64,000 nucleotides of DNA from contig NZ_CP107964.1 of assembly GCF_041434935.1 (NCBI RefSeq), positions 7,733,001 to 7,797,000 of the forward strand. The letters run 5' to 3'. Shown here piece by piece: positions 16,917-25,724 of this stretch. Position numbers and translations under genes: made by a program. The stretch's first letter is position 1. Each line of letters starts with the position of its first letter. The notes beneath the pieces were generated by a model that worked only from the letters and a program-made list of their open reading frames with translations, did not search any database and was not told where the DNA came from. The DNA is from Kitasatospora sp. NBC_00374. Lineage in GTDB: Bacteria > Actinomycetota > Actinomycetes > Streptomycetales > Streptomycetaceae.

Positions 16917-17160
16917 CGCGCATTCCCCTCCCTGCGTCGACAGGACCACGTCGATCCTGCCCGCCCCCACTGACAGTGTGCAGCCAGTACTTCCCTGTGA
17001 CGCCCGCAGGTCGTCCGGTAGTTGCACACCTGTCACCGACTCGGGACCTCGCCGCCCCGGTGTACGGCCGGTGTGTTCCGTGTCCGTACCGGACGGGTCC
17101 GAACATCGCACGCGACATTCGCAGCCGTTCGGGCAGGAGGGACCGGCCCGGCCGCGGAAC
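16917..17160. promoter_or_regulatory. Upstream region of the adenylation gene, no gene seen
   Basis: These 244 bases separate the adenylation gene start from the terminator of the glutathione peroxidase gene. Stop codons interrupt all plausible frames. The segment is slightly less G+C-rich than its flanks and must carry the minus-strand promoter of the adenylation gene; no clear -35/-10 pair could be assigned. Confidence 0.4.
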
Positions 17161-17205
17161 GCACGTCAGGGGCCGCCGCGTCGTCCGCGGCGGCCCCTGA
17201 CGTGC
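17161..17205 (-). terminator. Strong 20-bp stem terminator after glutathione peroxidase
   Basis: A perfect inverted repeat with 20-base arms (17161-17180 and 17186-17205) and a five-base loop begins 13 bases beyond the glutathione peroxidase stop on the minus strand. No U-run follows. It insulates the downstream adenylation gene from read-through. Confidence 0.85.
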
Positions 17206-17218
17206 CTTCCGGCGACGG

Positions 17219-17707
17219 TCAGGCCGGCAGCTGCGCCTCGATGGCGGCGACCAGCTCGTCGGCCTCCGGCTCGGTGCGGGGGCGGAACCGGCCGGCCACC
17301 GTGCCGTCCGCCGCGAGGAGGAACTTCTCGAAGTTCCACTGCACGTCCCCGGCGACGCCCTCGGCGTCGGCCACCTCGGTCAGCCGGACGTACAGCGGGT
17401 GCCGGCCGTCACCGTTCACCTCCACCTTCTCGAACAGCGGGAAGGAGACGCTGTAGGTGGTGGAGCAGAAGGTCTGGATCTCCTCCTCCGTACCGGGCTC
17501 CTGGCCGGCGAACTGGTTGCACGGGAAGCCGAGCACCGTGAAGCCGCGGTCGGCGTAGCGCTGCTGCAGCCGCTCCAGGCCCGCGTACTGCGGGGTCAGG
17601 CCGCACTTGGAGGCCACGTTCACCAGCAGCAGGGCCTTGCCCTTGTGGTCGGCGAGCGAGGTGGGCTCGCCGGCGAGGGTGCGCAGCGGGATGTCGTAGA
17701 GGCTCAC
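17219..17707 (-). CDS. Glutathione peroxidase family thiol peroxidase
   Basis: A 162-residue cytosolic peroxidase. VNVASKCGLTPQYAGLE places the peroxidatic Cys at residue 35 (cysteine, not selenocysteine). GFPCNQFAGQEPG contains the Gln of the catalytic tetrad and the resolving-Cys region, and VQWNFEKFLL contains the Trp and Asn. Bacterial Cys-type members mostly use thioredoxin to reduce organic hydroperoxides, so the name glutathione peroxidase is conventional. The start is GTG 17707, preceded by AAGGAC. Divergent from the amino acid permease gene across a 323-base region. Confidence 0.93.
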   Translation of the reverse strand: MSLYDIPLRTLAGEPTSLADHKGKALLLVNVASKCGLTPQYAGLERLQQRYADRGFTVLGFPCNQFAGQEPGTEEEIQTFCSTTYSVSFPLFEKVEVNGDGRHPLYVRLTEVADAEGVAGDVQWNFEKFLLAADGTVAGRFRPRTEPEADELVAAIEAQLPA

Positions 17708-18030
17708 TGGGGGTCCTTCGGTCTGTCTGGGGGCAGGGACGTACTCCAGCGGACAACCGCCGGGCGGCCCCGGGTGTTCCCGACCTGGGCCGGAGCGGCC
17801 CGAGCGGCCCGAGCGGCCCGGGCGGCTCCGGAGCGGCCCGGGTGGTCGCCCGGCCGGCGGAGAAAGCTCAGATCTTGCGCAAATCATCCCCGAACGTGAC
17901 ATTGGCCACTGCTCGCAGGCCTTGCCTGCCGTCAGGATGTGCCGTCAGCCCATGCCACCGTGACCACCCTCATCACCGTCGCGCCGGGCGAAGCAGGAAA
18001 CCTGTCCCCTCACGAAGGCGAAACAACTCC
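17708..18030. promoter_or_regulatory. Divergent intergenic region, peroxidase / permease
   Basis: 323 bases without a gene between divergent starts. It contains the GAGCGGCCC repeat block on the left and a less G+C-rich right part (around AAATCATCCCCGAACGTGAC at ~17881), where the permease promoter is most likely. No riboswitch-like architecture was recognised. Confidence 0.4.
17793..17839. repeat. GAGCGGCCC short tandem repeat
   Basis: Three consecutive copies of GAGCGGCCC (17793-17819), then a diverged spacer and a fourth copy at 17831-17839. They lie in the divergent intergenic region, about 90 bases upstream of the peroxidase start. It may be simple slippage or an operator array. Confidence 0.7.
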
Positions 18031-19491
18031 ATGAGTGACCGCACACCGACTGCGGCCCACCCGTCCACCGCCGAGGCGTCGGCGGCGCCGTCCCCCCACG
18101 TCGACGCGGGCGACGCCGGGTACCGCAAGGACCTGAAGTCCCGCCACGTCAACATGATCGCCATCGGTGGCGCGATCGGCACCGGGCTCTTCCTCGGTGC
18201 CGGCGGCCGGATGGCGGACGCGGGCCCCTCCCTGTTCATCGCGTACGCGGTCTGCGGAGCCTTCGCCTTCTTCGTGGTGCGCGCGCTCGGCGAGCTGGTC
18301 CTGTACCGGCCGTCCTCCGGTGCCTTCGTCTCGTACGCCCGCGAGTTCATGGGTGAGAAGGGCGCCTACACGGCGGGGTGGCTGTACTTCCTCAACTGGT
18401 CGACCACCGCCATCGCGGACATCACGGCCGCCGCGACGTACGCCCACTTCTGGGCGATGTTCAGCAGCATCCCGCAGTGGGTGCTGGCGCTGATCGCCCT
18501 CGCGGTGGTGCTCACGGCCAACCTGATCTCGGTGAAGTACTTCGGCGAGATGGAGTTCTGGTTCGCGATCGTCAAGGTCGCCGCGCTGGTCACCTTCATG
18601 CTGGTCGGCATCTTCCTGATCGTCACCCGGCACGACCTCGGCGGCCACACTCCCGGCCTGGCCACCATCACCGACAACGGAGGCATCTTCCCCAGCGGCA
18701 TGATGCCGATGCTGCTGCTCGTCCAGGGTGTGGTCTTCGCGTACGCCTCCGTCGAGCTGTGCGGTGTCGCCGCGGGCGAGACCGAGCACCCCGAGAAGAT
18801 CATGCCGAAGGCGATCAACTCGATCATGTGGCGGGTCGGCCTGTTCTACGTCGGCTCGGTCGTCCTGCTCTCGCTGCTGCTCCCCTACACCGCGTACTCC
18901 GCGGGCCGGAGCCCCTTCGTCACGGTCTTCGAGAAGCTGGGTGTCCCCGGCGCGGCCGGCGTGATGAACCTGGTGGTCCTCACCGCCGCGCTCTCCAGCC
19001 TGAACTCCGGCCTGTACTCCACCGGCCGTATCCTGCGCTCGATGTCGATGTCCGGCTCCGCGCCGCGGTTCACCGGTGTGATGAACAAGGGCGGCGTGCC
19101 CTACGGCGGCATCCTGCTCACCGCCGGGTTCGGTGTGCTCGGGGTGGTCCTGAACTACGTCATGCCCGGCGAGGCGTTCGAACTGGTCGTCAACTTCGCG
19201 TCGATCGGGATCCTCGGCACCTGGGCCATGATCATGGTCTGCTCGCTGCTGTTCTGGCGGCGCGCCGAGGACGGCAGGGTGACCCGGCCGGGCTACCGGC
19301 TGCCCTGGGCCCCGTACACCCAGATCGTGACGCTCTGCTTCCTCGCCGCGGTGGTGGTGCTCATGTGGCTGGACGGCGGTGTGGGCCGCACCACCGTCGC
19401 CTGCCTCCCGCTGATCGCGGCCGCGCTGGTCGGCGGCTGGTTCCTGGTCCGCGGGCGGGTCCGGGCGACCGCCGAGGCGCACCGGGACTGA
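18031..19491 (+). CDS. Amino acid permease (APC superfamily, AnsP/GabP-like)
   Basis: A 486-residue transporter with twelve predicted membrane segments. HVNMIAIGGAIGTGLFLGAGGRM is the first-helix signature of the amino acid transporter (AAT) family, and GRMADAGPSL together with FAYASVELCGVAAGETEHPEK (TM6 region) are closest in my memory to L-asparagine permease AnsP. The N-terminal ~35 residues are Ser/Ala/Thr-rich and cytoplasmic. ATG 18031 follows an AAGGCGAAAC site. It is followed by a hairpin terminator at 19498. Asparagine is the best guess, but GABA, phenylalanine or proline cannot be excluded. Confidence 0.88.
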   Translation: MSDRTPTAAHPSTAEASAAPSPHVDAGDAGYRKDLKSRHVNMIAIGGAIGTGLFLGAGGRMADAGPSLFIAYAVCGAFAFFVVRALGELVLYRPSSGAFVSYAREFMGEKGAYTAGWLYFLNWSTTAIADITAAATYAHFWAMFSSIPQWVLALIALAVVLTANLISVKYFGEMEFWFAIVKVAALVTFMLVGIFLIVTRHDLGGHTPGLATITDNGGIFPSGMMPMLLLVQGVVFAYASVELCGVAAGETEHPEKIMPKAINSIMWRVGLFYVGSVVLLSLLLPYTAYSAGRSPFVTVFEKLGVPGAAGVMNLVVLTAALSSLNSGLYSTGRILRSMSMSGSAPRFTGVMNKGGVPYGGILLTAGFGVLGVVLNYVMPGEAFELVVNFASIGILGTWAMIMVCSLLFWRRAEDGRVTRPGYRLPWAPYTQIVTLCFLAAVVVLMWLDGGVGRTTVACLPLIAAALVGGWFLVRGRVRATAEAHRD

Positions 19492-19497
19492 CGGCGC

Positions 19498-19527
19498 CCG
19501 GGTCGGCCGCGGACGCGGCTGACCCGG
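19498..19527 (+). terminator. Terminator between convergent permease and DUF1275 genes
   Basis: A 14-bp stem with one G-U pair (arms 19498-19511 and 19514-19527, minimal loop) lies seven bases after the permease stop. It can serve both converging transcripts. Confidence 0.7.
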
Positions 19528-19606
19528 CCCTCGTCCAGACCGGTTCGTCCGCCTCCACCAAGGCCGTCCGCCCGGGCCGCCCACCGGATCGACTCCTGAT
19601 CGCGGG

Positions 19607-20308
19607 CTACCGCCGGTGCGCGTCCGGAGCGGCCCGGCGCGCCGCGGGCCCGGCGGTCCGGAGTGCCGCCGTGACCAGCAGGGCGGGCAGCAGCGGGGCG
19701 GCCGGGTGCAGCCAGCGGAAGGCGGCGCCCACCGCCGCCGCGCCGGCGATGAACAGCAGGACGGAGCCCACGCTGCGCCGTGCGAGGCGTCCCTGTGTCA
19801 CGAGGACGGCGATGGCCGAGGTGACCGTGCCGGTGAGGTACGCCGTGGTGGCCTCGCTCCCGGTGGCACGGACACTGCCGTTCTGGCAGCCCATGGCGAC
19901 GGCCGTCAGGAACAGCAGCATCGCGCGCCGGGTGGGATCCGGTGCCCCGTCCCAGTACAGCCAGGCGGCCGAGACCAGCCACAGGGCGAGCGTCTCCAGG
20001 AGCAGCCCGCCCCGGACGCCGAGGGCCGGGACTCGGCCCCGCCCGCCCGCCGCCAGACTGCCCGCGGCGGCTCCGGCGCCGTATCCCAGCAGCGCCAGGG
20101 CGACCAGCCGGGCGGCGCCCGGGTCGGCGCCGCCCAGGCTCAGGCCGAGTACCGCGGCGTTCGCGGTGACCACGCTGGTGAAGACGCCGCCCAGGGCGAG
20201 GAAGCCGAAGGCGTTCGCGCCGCCCGCCGCGAGGACGAGGAGGCCGTGGGTGGCGGCGCCCGGCCCCGGCCGCCGCGCGTGCCGCAGCAGCCGCGGCCTC
20301 TGCGGCAT
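19607..20308 (-). CDS. DUF1275 (YoaK family) membrane protein
   Basis: A 233-residue integral membrane protein with about six segments. GGANAFGFLALGGVFTSVVTAN (TM1) and AMGCQNGSVRATGSEATTAYLTGTVT are the two conserved DUF1275 elements (the second normally reads MGxQNA...V..TTYxTGTLT). Function of the family is unknown, probably transport. ATG 20306-20308 has GGAGGGGC upstream. It follows the haloperoxidase-type hydrolase gene by 25 bases, so the two form an operon. Confidence 0.88.
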   Translation of the reverse strand: MPQRPRLLRHARRPGPGAATHGLLVLAAGGANAFGFLALGGVFTSVVTANAAVLGLSLGGADPGAARLVALALLGYGAGAAAGSLAAGGRGRVPALGVRGGLLLETLALWLVSAAWLYWDGAPDPTRRAMLLFLTAVAMGCQNGSVRATGSEATTAYLTGTVTSAIAVLVTQGRLARRSVGSVLLFIAGAAAVGAAFRWLHPAAPLLPALLVTAALRTAGPAARRAAPDAHRR

Positions 20309-20333
20309 CAGCCCCTCCGGCCGCTGGGTCCGG

Positions 20334-21167
20334 TCACGTCCGCAGGAAGTCCATCAGGGCCTGGTTGACCTCCTCGGGGTGCGTCCAGGCGATGTTGTGC
20401 GGACCGCCCTCCACCGTGACGAAGGTCAGGTCCTCGATCAGACCCGGCAGCCGCTTGGCGGTGCTGTCGTACGGCAGGATGCGGTCCGCGTTGCCGTGGA
20501 CCAGCAGCACCGGCACGTCGATCTTCGGCAGGTCGGGGCGGAAGTCGGTGAGCCAGGTGTCGACGCAGGCGTGGGCCGCCCAGGCCGACGCCGCGACGGC
20601 CACGTTGAAGCTGTTCTGCCAGGCCTGGGTGCTGATGCGGGTGCCGGCGTACGTGTCGACGTTGTAGAAGTTGTCCAGGAAGTCCTTGAAGTACGCCGGT
20701 CGGTCCTTGAGGACCGCCGACTTGATCCCGTCGAACACGGACGCGTCCACGCCCTCGGGGTTGTCCGCGGTCCGCAGCAGGAAGGGCGGGACGGCGCCCA
20801 TCAGGACGGCCTTGCTCACCCGCCCCGAGCCGTAGGTGCCCAGGTAGCGGGTGACCTCGCCGGTGCCCATCGAGAAGCCGACGAGAACGACGTCGTGCAG
20901 GTCCAGGTGGTCCAGGAGCGTCTTCAGATCCGCTGCGAAGGTGTCGTAGTCGTAGCCCACGGTCGGCTGGCTGGACTGCCCGAAGCCGCGGCGGTCGTAG
21001 GTGATGACCCGGTACCCGGCCTCCAGGAGCACCCGCTCCTGCTTCTCCCAGGAGTGGCCGTTCAGCGGGTAACCATGGATCAGGACCACGGGCTGCCCAC
21101 TGCCGTGGTCCTCGAAGTAGATGTCGATGGAGCTGCTGTTCTCCTGGCCGACGGTGACGAACGACAT
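20334..21167 (-). CDS. Alpha/beta hydrolase, cofactor-free haloperoxidase (chloroperoxidase) family
   Basis: A 277-residue hydrolase of the non-heme chloroperoxidase group. VVLIHGYPLNGHSWEKQ gives the oxyanion HGYP motif, VVLVGFSMGTGEVTRYLG the nucleophile Ser99, VLLVHGNADRILP Asp228 and TVEGGPHNIAWTHPEEVN His257. The GFSMG(T/G)GEV elbow and YDRRGFGQSSQP are diagnostic of the family. Physiologically these enzymes are usually esterases or perhydrolases; halogenation is a side activity. No signal peptide. First gene of a two-gene operon with the DUF1275 protein. Confidence 0.92.
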   Translation of the reverse strand: MSFVTVGQENSSSIDIYFEDHGSGQPVVLIHGYPLNGHSWEKQERVLLEAGYRVITYDRRGFGQSSQPTVGYDYDTFAADLKTLLDHLDLHDVVLVGFSMGTGEVTRYLGTYGSGRVSKAVLMGAVPPFLLRTADNPEGVDASVFDGIKSAVLKDRPAYFKDFLDNFYNVDTYAGTRISTQAWQNSFNVAVAASAWAAHACVDTWLTDFRPDLPKIDVPVLLVHGNADRILPYDSTAKRLPGLIEDLTFVTVEGGPHNIAWTHPEEVNQALMDFLRT

Positions 21168-21453
21168 GGGCGACCTCGCCTTTCTCGGATTTCCCCCGGC
21201 ACCCCGGTACCGGCCCGGATCGGAGGGGGACCGCCCTCCGTGGACCTCAGGCCCGTCCAAGAGCCTTCCACCTCGTCACCCGGCCCGCATCTCACGTGCG
21301 GCCGGGCGCGACGGCGCGGGACTTTCCGTTATCGCCTGGTCCGGGACGGGTCTCCTGTGTCGTGAGGCCATTCCGCGCCGGAGCCGGCCCCGCCCCGCGT
21401 ATCCGCTCATTCACGCGCCCCTGGCGGCGTGCTCGTACGGGAAAGACCTGCCG

Positions 21454-22368
21454 ATGTTCGCTTCTCCTCGTTCGACCTTCCGCTGGGCTGCCGTGGTGGC
21501 CGGTGCGACCGGCGCGCTCGTCCTCGCGCTCGGCGCGTCCGGGCCGTCCCCGCAACCCGGGCACTCGGGGCACTCGGGCACGGCGGGGATGGCGGGCATG
21601 GACCACGGCGCCACCGCGATGCCCTCGATGCCCGCGATGTCCGGCATGGCGGCCGGCGAAGGTCTCCTCCCCGAACTCGACGGCTACCGGATGGACTCCC
21701 CGGCCACCGCCCTTCCGGCCGGCCGGGCGACGGGCTACCCGTTCACGATCACCGGACCGGACGGCCGGCCGATCACCGACTTCGCCGTCGCGCAGACCAG
21801 GAAGCTGCACTTCTACGCGATCCGCTCGGACCTCACCGGCTATCAGCACCTGCACCCGACGATGGCCGCCGACGGCACCTGGACGGCCGACCTGGCCGCC
21901 CTCGAACCGGGGGACTGGCGCCTGTACGCCTCCTTCACCCCGAACACCGGCCCCCACCGGGGCACCGAACTCGTCTTCAGCCGTGTCGTGACGGTGCCCG
22001 GCGAGGCGGCCGCGGTGCCGCTGCCCGCCGCGGCCGGCAGCACCACGGTCGACGGCTACACCGTCGCCCTCCAGGAGGGGCCGACGGCCGGGATGACCCA
22101 CCGGCTCACCGTCACCGTCAGCAAGGACGGCCGGCCGGTCACCGACCTGCAGCCGTACCTCGACAGCTACGCCCACCTGAGCGCGTTCCACGCGGGTGAC
22201 CAGGCGCTGGCCCACCTCCACCCCGGGAACGCGCTCGACGGGGACCACGGCGGCCCGACCCTGACCTTCGACGCGATGATCGGCGAGCCCGGGGACTGGC
22301 GGGTCTTCCTCCAGTTCCAGACTGCCGGTCAGGTGCACACCGCAGTGCTCACCTGGCGCGTCGCCTGA
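21454..22368 (+). CDS. Secreted Met/His-rich two-domain protein, possible copper-binding
   Basis: A 304-residue exported protein. Residues 1-30 form a signal peptide (TFRWAAVVAGATGALVLALGASG). A 40-residue Met/His/Gly-rich stretch follows (HSGHSG, AGMAGMDHG, MPSMPAMSGMAAG), resembling Cu(I)-binding methionine motifs. Then come two related beta domains, each with an H-L-H-P motif and a GDWR strand: SDLTGYQHLHPTMAADGTW...EPGDWRLYASF and GDQALAHLHPGNALDG...EPGDWRVFLQF. This is a family seen in actinobacteria without known function. Metal handling is inferred from composition only. The start gives the best signal peptide; its ribosome binding site (GAAAGAC) is weak. Confidence 0.75.
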   Translation: MFASPRSTFRWAAVVAGATGALVLALGASGPSPQPGHSGHSGTAGMAGMDHGATAMPSMPAMSGMAAGEGLLPELDGYRMDSPATALPAGRATGYPFTITGPDGRPITDFAVAQTRKLHFYAIRSDLTGYQHLHPTMAADGTWTADLAALEPGDWRLYASFTPNTGPHRGTELVFSRVVTVPGEAAAVPLPAAAGSTTVDGYTVALQEGPTAGMTHRLTVTVSKDGRPVTDLQPYLDSYAHLSAFHAGDQALAHLHPGNALDGDHGGPTLTFDAMIGEPGDWRVFLQFQTAGQVHTAVLTWRVA

Positions 22369-22395
22369 CGCCGGGCCGGGCCCCGGCCGGCCCGC

Positions 22396-23349
22396 TCAGC
22401 GCAGGACCTGCGCCTGCCAGGAGGCGAACTGCTGGACCGGGTCCCCGTCCAACCCCCACGGCCAGGGGGTGACGGTGCCTCCGACCGCCCGGAAGACCTC
22501 GGCGGCGTCCGGGAGGCGGTTGGCCTGGACCAGGGCGTAGGCCAGCATGTTGAGGTCGGCCAGGGCCGTCGCATGACCGAGGCGGCCGGGCGTGGGCCAG
22601 TCGGTGAGCGCGCGCTGCAGTGCGGTTTCCGCGCGTGCGGTCGCCCACTGCCTCCGTGCCAGCAGGGCGTTGACGCCGCCGCGCGCGACGGTCCGGTGGT
22701 GGTGATCGACGGCTGCCGCGAGTTCCAGCCCCACGACGGGCACCGCCGGTGTCGCCGCGGGTATCCGGGACCGGACGGAATCGACGAAGTCGAGTAGCTG
22801 GCTGTGCGAGCCGCACTCCTCCGGGGACAGGTAGCGCAGCATCTGGAAATGCGCTTCGCGGTGCCAGGCATCGCGGGTCGTCACTTCGTGCCAGACCTTG
22901 AACACGTCCTGCTGATTGCATCTCAGCAGCCGCAGCATTCCCAGCAGTACCACCCAGGGCGTCGGATCGTTCGGCTGGAGTTCGGCGGCGCGATAACAGT
23001 CGTCGGCCGCCGAGCGGGCGTTCTCCATCCCGCCGGCCTGGCGGCCGCGTACCAGCTCGACCCAGGACGAGAAGACCAGCGCGTCGGCGCTGCGTGGCCG
23101 CCGCCTGAGCCAGCATCGCGCGAGACCGGAATCCGCCGCGGATTCCGCCAGGACCGAGAATCTGTGCGTCCGCCGATCCCAGTCGTTTCCCGCATCCTGA
23201 ATGACCCGCTCCACCTGGTCGACCTGAATATCGGTCAGACCTGGCATCGGTGGGCTGTCCAGTTGCTTGCGGACCCTGCCGAGATTCCGGTCGTCGAGTT
23301 CTGGGACCAGGCGCGGGCCGGAGTTCCGAAGCTTTCGAAAGATCGACAC
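22396..23349 (-). CDS. Hypothetical protein, TPR-like helical
   Basis: A 317-residue soluble, mostly helical protein. SAADDCYRAAELQPNDPTPWVVLLGML resembles a tetratricopeptide repeat, and WATARAETALQRALTDWP and LVQANRLPDAAEVFRAV look like further helical repeats. The Trp-rich N-terminal half (DAGNDWDRRTHRFSVLAE) is not recognised. Similar proteins occur in streptomycetes as hypothetical proteins. Base composition falls around its 5' end (23150-23440), in contrast with neighbours. Confidence 0.7.
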   Translation of the reverse strand: MSIFRKLRNSGPRLVPELDDRNLGRVRKQLDSPPMPGLTDIQVDQVERVIQDAGNDWDRRTHRFSVLAESAADSGLARCWLRRRPRSADALVFSSWVELVRGRQAGGMENARSAADDCYRAAELQPNDPTPWVVLLGMLRLLRCNQQDVFKVWHEVTTRDAWHREAHFQMLRYLSPEECGSHSQLLDFVDSVRSRIPAATPAVPVVGLELAAAVDHHHRTVARGGVNALLARRQWATARAETALQRALTDWPTPGRLGHATALADLNMLAYALVQANRLPDAAEVFRAVGGTVTPWPWGLDGDPVQQFASWQAQVLR

Positions 23350-23464
23350 GGACGCAGACTATGGCTGCCCCGGAGAACGAGAAAGGCCCGGTAGCGAATC
23401 GTTATTCCCGGGCCCGGCCGGGTGATATTACCGCCTCGTAGCGCAAGGCCGGGCGGCCGGCGGC

Positions 23465-24256
23465 TCAGACCGGCCTGCGTGCCGAAGTCGAGACCAGGGT
23501 GTAGGAGAGGGCGCTGAAATCGCGCCTGCGGACCAGCGCGCGGAAGCGGGTCAGCTCGTCGAGGGTGAGACCGGCGGCGAGCAGCGGGCCCTGGAGCTGG
23601 CGCGAGTTGATCTCGTGGAGCCGGGCGCCGCCGTCGTGGGACCAGCTCTCGGCGTGGACGGCGGTGCGGACCTCGGTCAGGCCGAGGCCGGTCATCGCCC
23701 CGTGGACCCGGCGCGCCCAGTCCAGGTCGGCGCCCCGGTCGCCGAGGACGGTGAGAACGGTCCCGACCACCCGGGAGAACAGGGCCTGCTCGCCCGGATC
23801 GACCGGGGTGAGGACGGTGAGCGGGCTGCGGTCGAACTCCTCGATCAGCAGCAGGCCGCCGGGCCGCAGCGCCCCGGCCAGGGTGGCCAGTACCTCGTGG
23901 CGTTCGGGCAGGTGCAGGAGGAGCAGCCGCGCGTGGATCAGGTCGAACGGGCCGCCGGGCGGCTGCTCGTACCGGACGTCGTGGCGGCGGACGAGAACGG
24001 ACCCGCCGGCCCCGGCCAGCCGGGCCGGGTCGAGGTCGGTGGCGGTCACGGAGCCGGTGGGGCCGGCCAGTTCGGCGAGCAGGCGGGCGATCGATCCGGC
24101 GCCCGCCCCGACCTCCCAGCAGTGCGCGCCGGGCGGGACACCGAGCCGGTCCAGGTGGGCGGCGGTGATCGGGTCGAGGCAGGCCTCCAGCACCTGGAGC
24201 TGGTCCGCGGCCTCCTCGGCCCGGTTGTCGAAGGCGTAGCGGGTGTCGGTCGGCAT
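23465..24256 (-). CDS. Class I SAM-dependent methyltransferase
   Basis: A 263-residue methyltransferase. HCWEVGAGAGSIARLLAELAG is motif I, SVTATDLDPARL contains the acidic ribose ligand, FDLIHARLLLLHLPERHEVLATL is motif II with post-motif helix, and LRPGGLLLIEEFDRSPLT is motif III. Its start overlaps the livF-like stop by one base (TGATG), so it is the last gene of the Liv importer operon. Members of this general family modify many small molecules; the coupling suggests it acts on, or responds to, the imported compound, which is inference. Confidence 0.88.
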   Translation of the reverse strand: MPTDTRYAFDNRAEEAADQLQVLEACLDPITAAHLDRLGVPPGAHCWEVGAGAGSIARLLAELAGPTGSVTATDLDPARLAGAGGSVLVRRHDVRYEQPPGGPFDLIHARLLLLHLPERHEVLATLAGALRPGGLLLIEEFDRSPLTVLTPVDPGEQALFSRVVGTVLTVLGDRGADLDWARRVHGAMTGLGLTEVRTAVHAESWSHDGGARLHEINSRQLQGPLLAAGLTLDELTRFRALVRRRDFSALSYTLVSTSARRPV

Positions 24257-24984
24257 CAGCGGGGCTCCTGCGGTGCGCGGTGGGTCGGGGTGAGGGCGGC
24301 GAGTACCCGGGCCGGGTCCCGGCGCGCGGTGGCGCCGTCCAGGGTGAGCGTGATCCGCCCGGTGCCGAGGACGGTGATCCGGTCGGCGACGGGCAGGACC
24401 TGGGCCGGGCGCGGGGCGGCGAGCAGGACGGCCAGTCCGTCGGCCGCCAGCCGGCCCGCCAGCGCGAGGACCTCGGCCGCGATGACCGGGGCCAGGCCCT
24501 CGGTGGGTTCGTCGAGCAGCAGGACGCGGGGGCCGGTGAGCAGGGTACGGGCGAGGGCGAGCATCTGCTGCTCGCCGCCGGAGAGGTGGTCGGCGCGCTG
24601 GTGCAGCCGCTCGCCGAGCCGTGGGAGCAGGTCGAGGACCCGGGCCGGTGTCCAGGCGGTCGGCCGTCGGCGGTGGGACACCGCGAGGTGCTCGGCCACC
24701 GTCAGGGAGGCGAACACCCGGCGTCCCTGCGGGACCAGGCCGATGCCGGCCCGGGCGCGGCGGTGTGCGGGGAGGCCGGTGACGTCCGTCCCGGCGAGCC
24801 CGATCCGGCCCGAGGCCACCGGGACGAGGCCGGCCAGCGTGTTCAGCAGGGTGGTCTTGCCGGCGCCGTTGGGCCCGAGGACGGCGTGCACGGAGGAAGG
24901 GCCGACGGCCAGGTCCACGCCGTGCAGGACGGTGCCGCCGTGGTGACCGGCCCGCAGGGAGTGCGTCTCCAGCATGCGGGTCAC
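24256..24984 (-). CDS. livF: Branched-chain amino acid-type ABC transporter ATP-binding protein (LivF-like)
   Basis: A 242-residue ABC ATPase. VLGPNGAGKTTLLNTLAG is Walker A, HLSGGEQQMLALARTLLTGP the LSGGE signature with the LivF-type QQMLALARTL, and RVLLLDEPTEGLAPVIA Walker B with the D-loop. VPQGRRVFASLTVAEHL is typical of LivF (VPEGRRVFPxLTV). It pairs with the LivG-like ATPase. The GTG start at 24984 overlaps the livG stop (GTGA); ATG 24975 is an alternative. Confidence 0.92.
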   Translation of the reverse strand: MTRMLETHSLRAGHHGGTVLHGVDLAVGPSSVHAVLGPNGAGKTTLLNTLAGLVPVASGRIGLAGTDVTGLPAHRRARAGIGLVPQGRRVFASLTVAEHLAVSHRRRPTAWTPARVLDLLPRLGERLHQRADHLSGGEQQMLALARTLLTGPRVLLLDEPTEGLAPVIAAEVLALAGRLAADGLAVLLAAPRPAQVLPVADRITVLGTGRITLTLDGATARRDPARVLAALTPTHRAPQEPR

Positions 24985-25724
24985 CCGGGCCGGTGGCCGA
25001 GGTAGGCTTCCCGGGCGGCGGGGTCGGCGCTGATCTGCTCAGGCGTGCCGTCGGCGATCGGCCGGCCCTCGTGCAGGACGGTGACCCGGGTGGCGAGGGC
25101 GTTGACGAAGTCGAGATTGTGCTCGACCAGGAGAACGGCGACCTCGGTGGGCACCTGCTGCAGGACCGTCACCAGCCGGTCGGTGTCCTCCTCGGTCAGG
25201 CCGGCGGCCGGCTCGTCCAGCAGCAGGAGCCGCGGCCGGGCGGCGAGCGCGGCCGCGATCTCCACCAACCGCTGCTGGCCGTGGGAGAGCTGGCCGGCCG
25301 GGTGCGAGGCCAGGTGCGCGAGGCCGACCCGGTCCAGCTGGTCGTGGCAGCGGTGTCCGAGGTCCCGGTAGCGGCGGGGGCGCCAGAGGCCGCGCAGTTC
25401 GGTGTGCCGCCAGGCGGCCAGGGCCACGTTGTCCAGGGCGCTCAGGCTGCCGAGGACCGCCGGCTGCTGGAAGGTACGGGCGATGCCGAGCCGGGACCGC
25501 CGGGCGGGGTCGGTGCCGGTGATGTCCTGCCGGTCGAGCACGATCCGGCCGGCCGAGGGGGTGACCGTCCCGGCGACCAGGCCGAGCAGGGTGGACTTGC
25601 CGGCGCCGTTGGGACCGATCACGGCATGGCGTGCCCCTGGTCGGACCGTCAGGTCGAGCCGGTCGACGGCGACCAGGGCGCCGTAGCGGCGGGTCACCTG
25701 GGTGAGGCTGAGCAGGGCGTTCAC
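24981..25724 (-). CDS. livG: Branched-chain amino acid-type ABC transporter ATP-binding protein (LivG-like)
   Basis: A 247-residue ABC ATPase. VIGPNGAGKSTLLGLVAGT is Walker A, GIARTFQQPAVLGSLSALDNVALA is the LivG Q-loop signature, QLSHGQQRLVEIAAALAARPRLLLLDEPAAGL contains the LSHGQ signature and Walker B, and VAVLLVEHNLDFV the H-loop. It has the longer LivG-type helical domain (WRPRRYRDLGHRCHDQL). GTG 25724 overlaps the livM stop (GTGA), consistent with translational coupling. Confidence 0.92.
   Translation of the reverse strand: MNALLSLTQVTRRYGALVAVDRLDLTVRPGARHAVIGPNGAGKSTLLGLVAGTVTPSAGRIVLDRQDITGTDPARRSRLGIARTFQQPAVLGSLSALDNVALAAWRHTELRGLWRPRRYRDLGHRCHDQLDRVGLAHLASHPAGQLSHGQQRLVEIAAALAARPRLLLLDEPAAGLTEEDTDRLVTVLQQVPTEVAVLLVEHNLDFVNALATRVTVLHEGRPIADGTPEQISADPAAREAYLGHRPG

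Noticed and set aside
17219..17707. Glutathione peroxidase considered as a selenoprotein
   Set aside because: Codon 35 is an ordinary cysteine codon and no in-frame TGA is present.
20334..21167. Haloperoxidase-type hydrolase considered as evidence for a halogenated natural product
   Set aside because: Cofactor-free chloroperoxidase homologues are common housekeeping esterases and the neighbour is a DUF1275 protein, not a biosynthetic gene.
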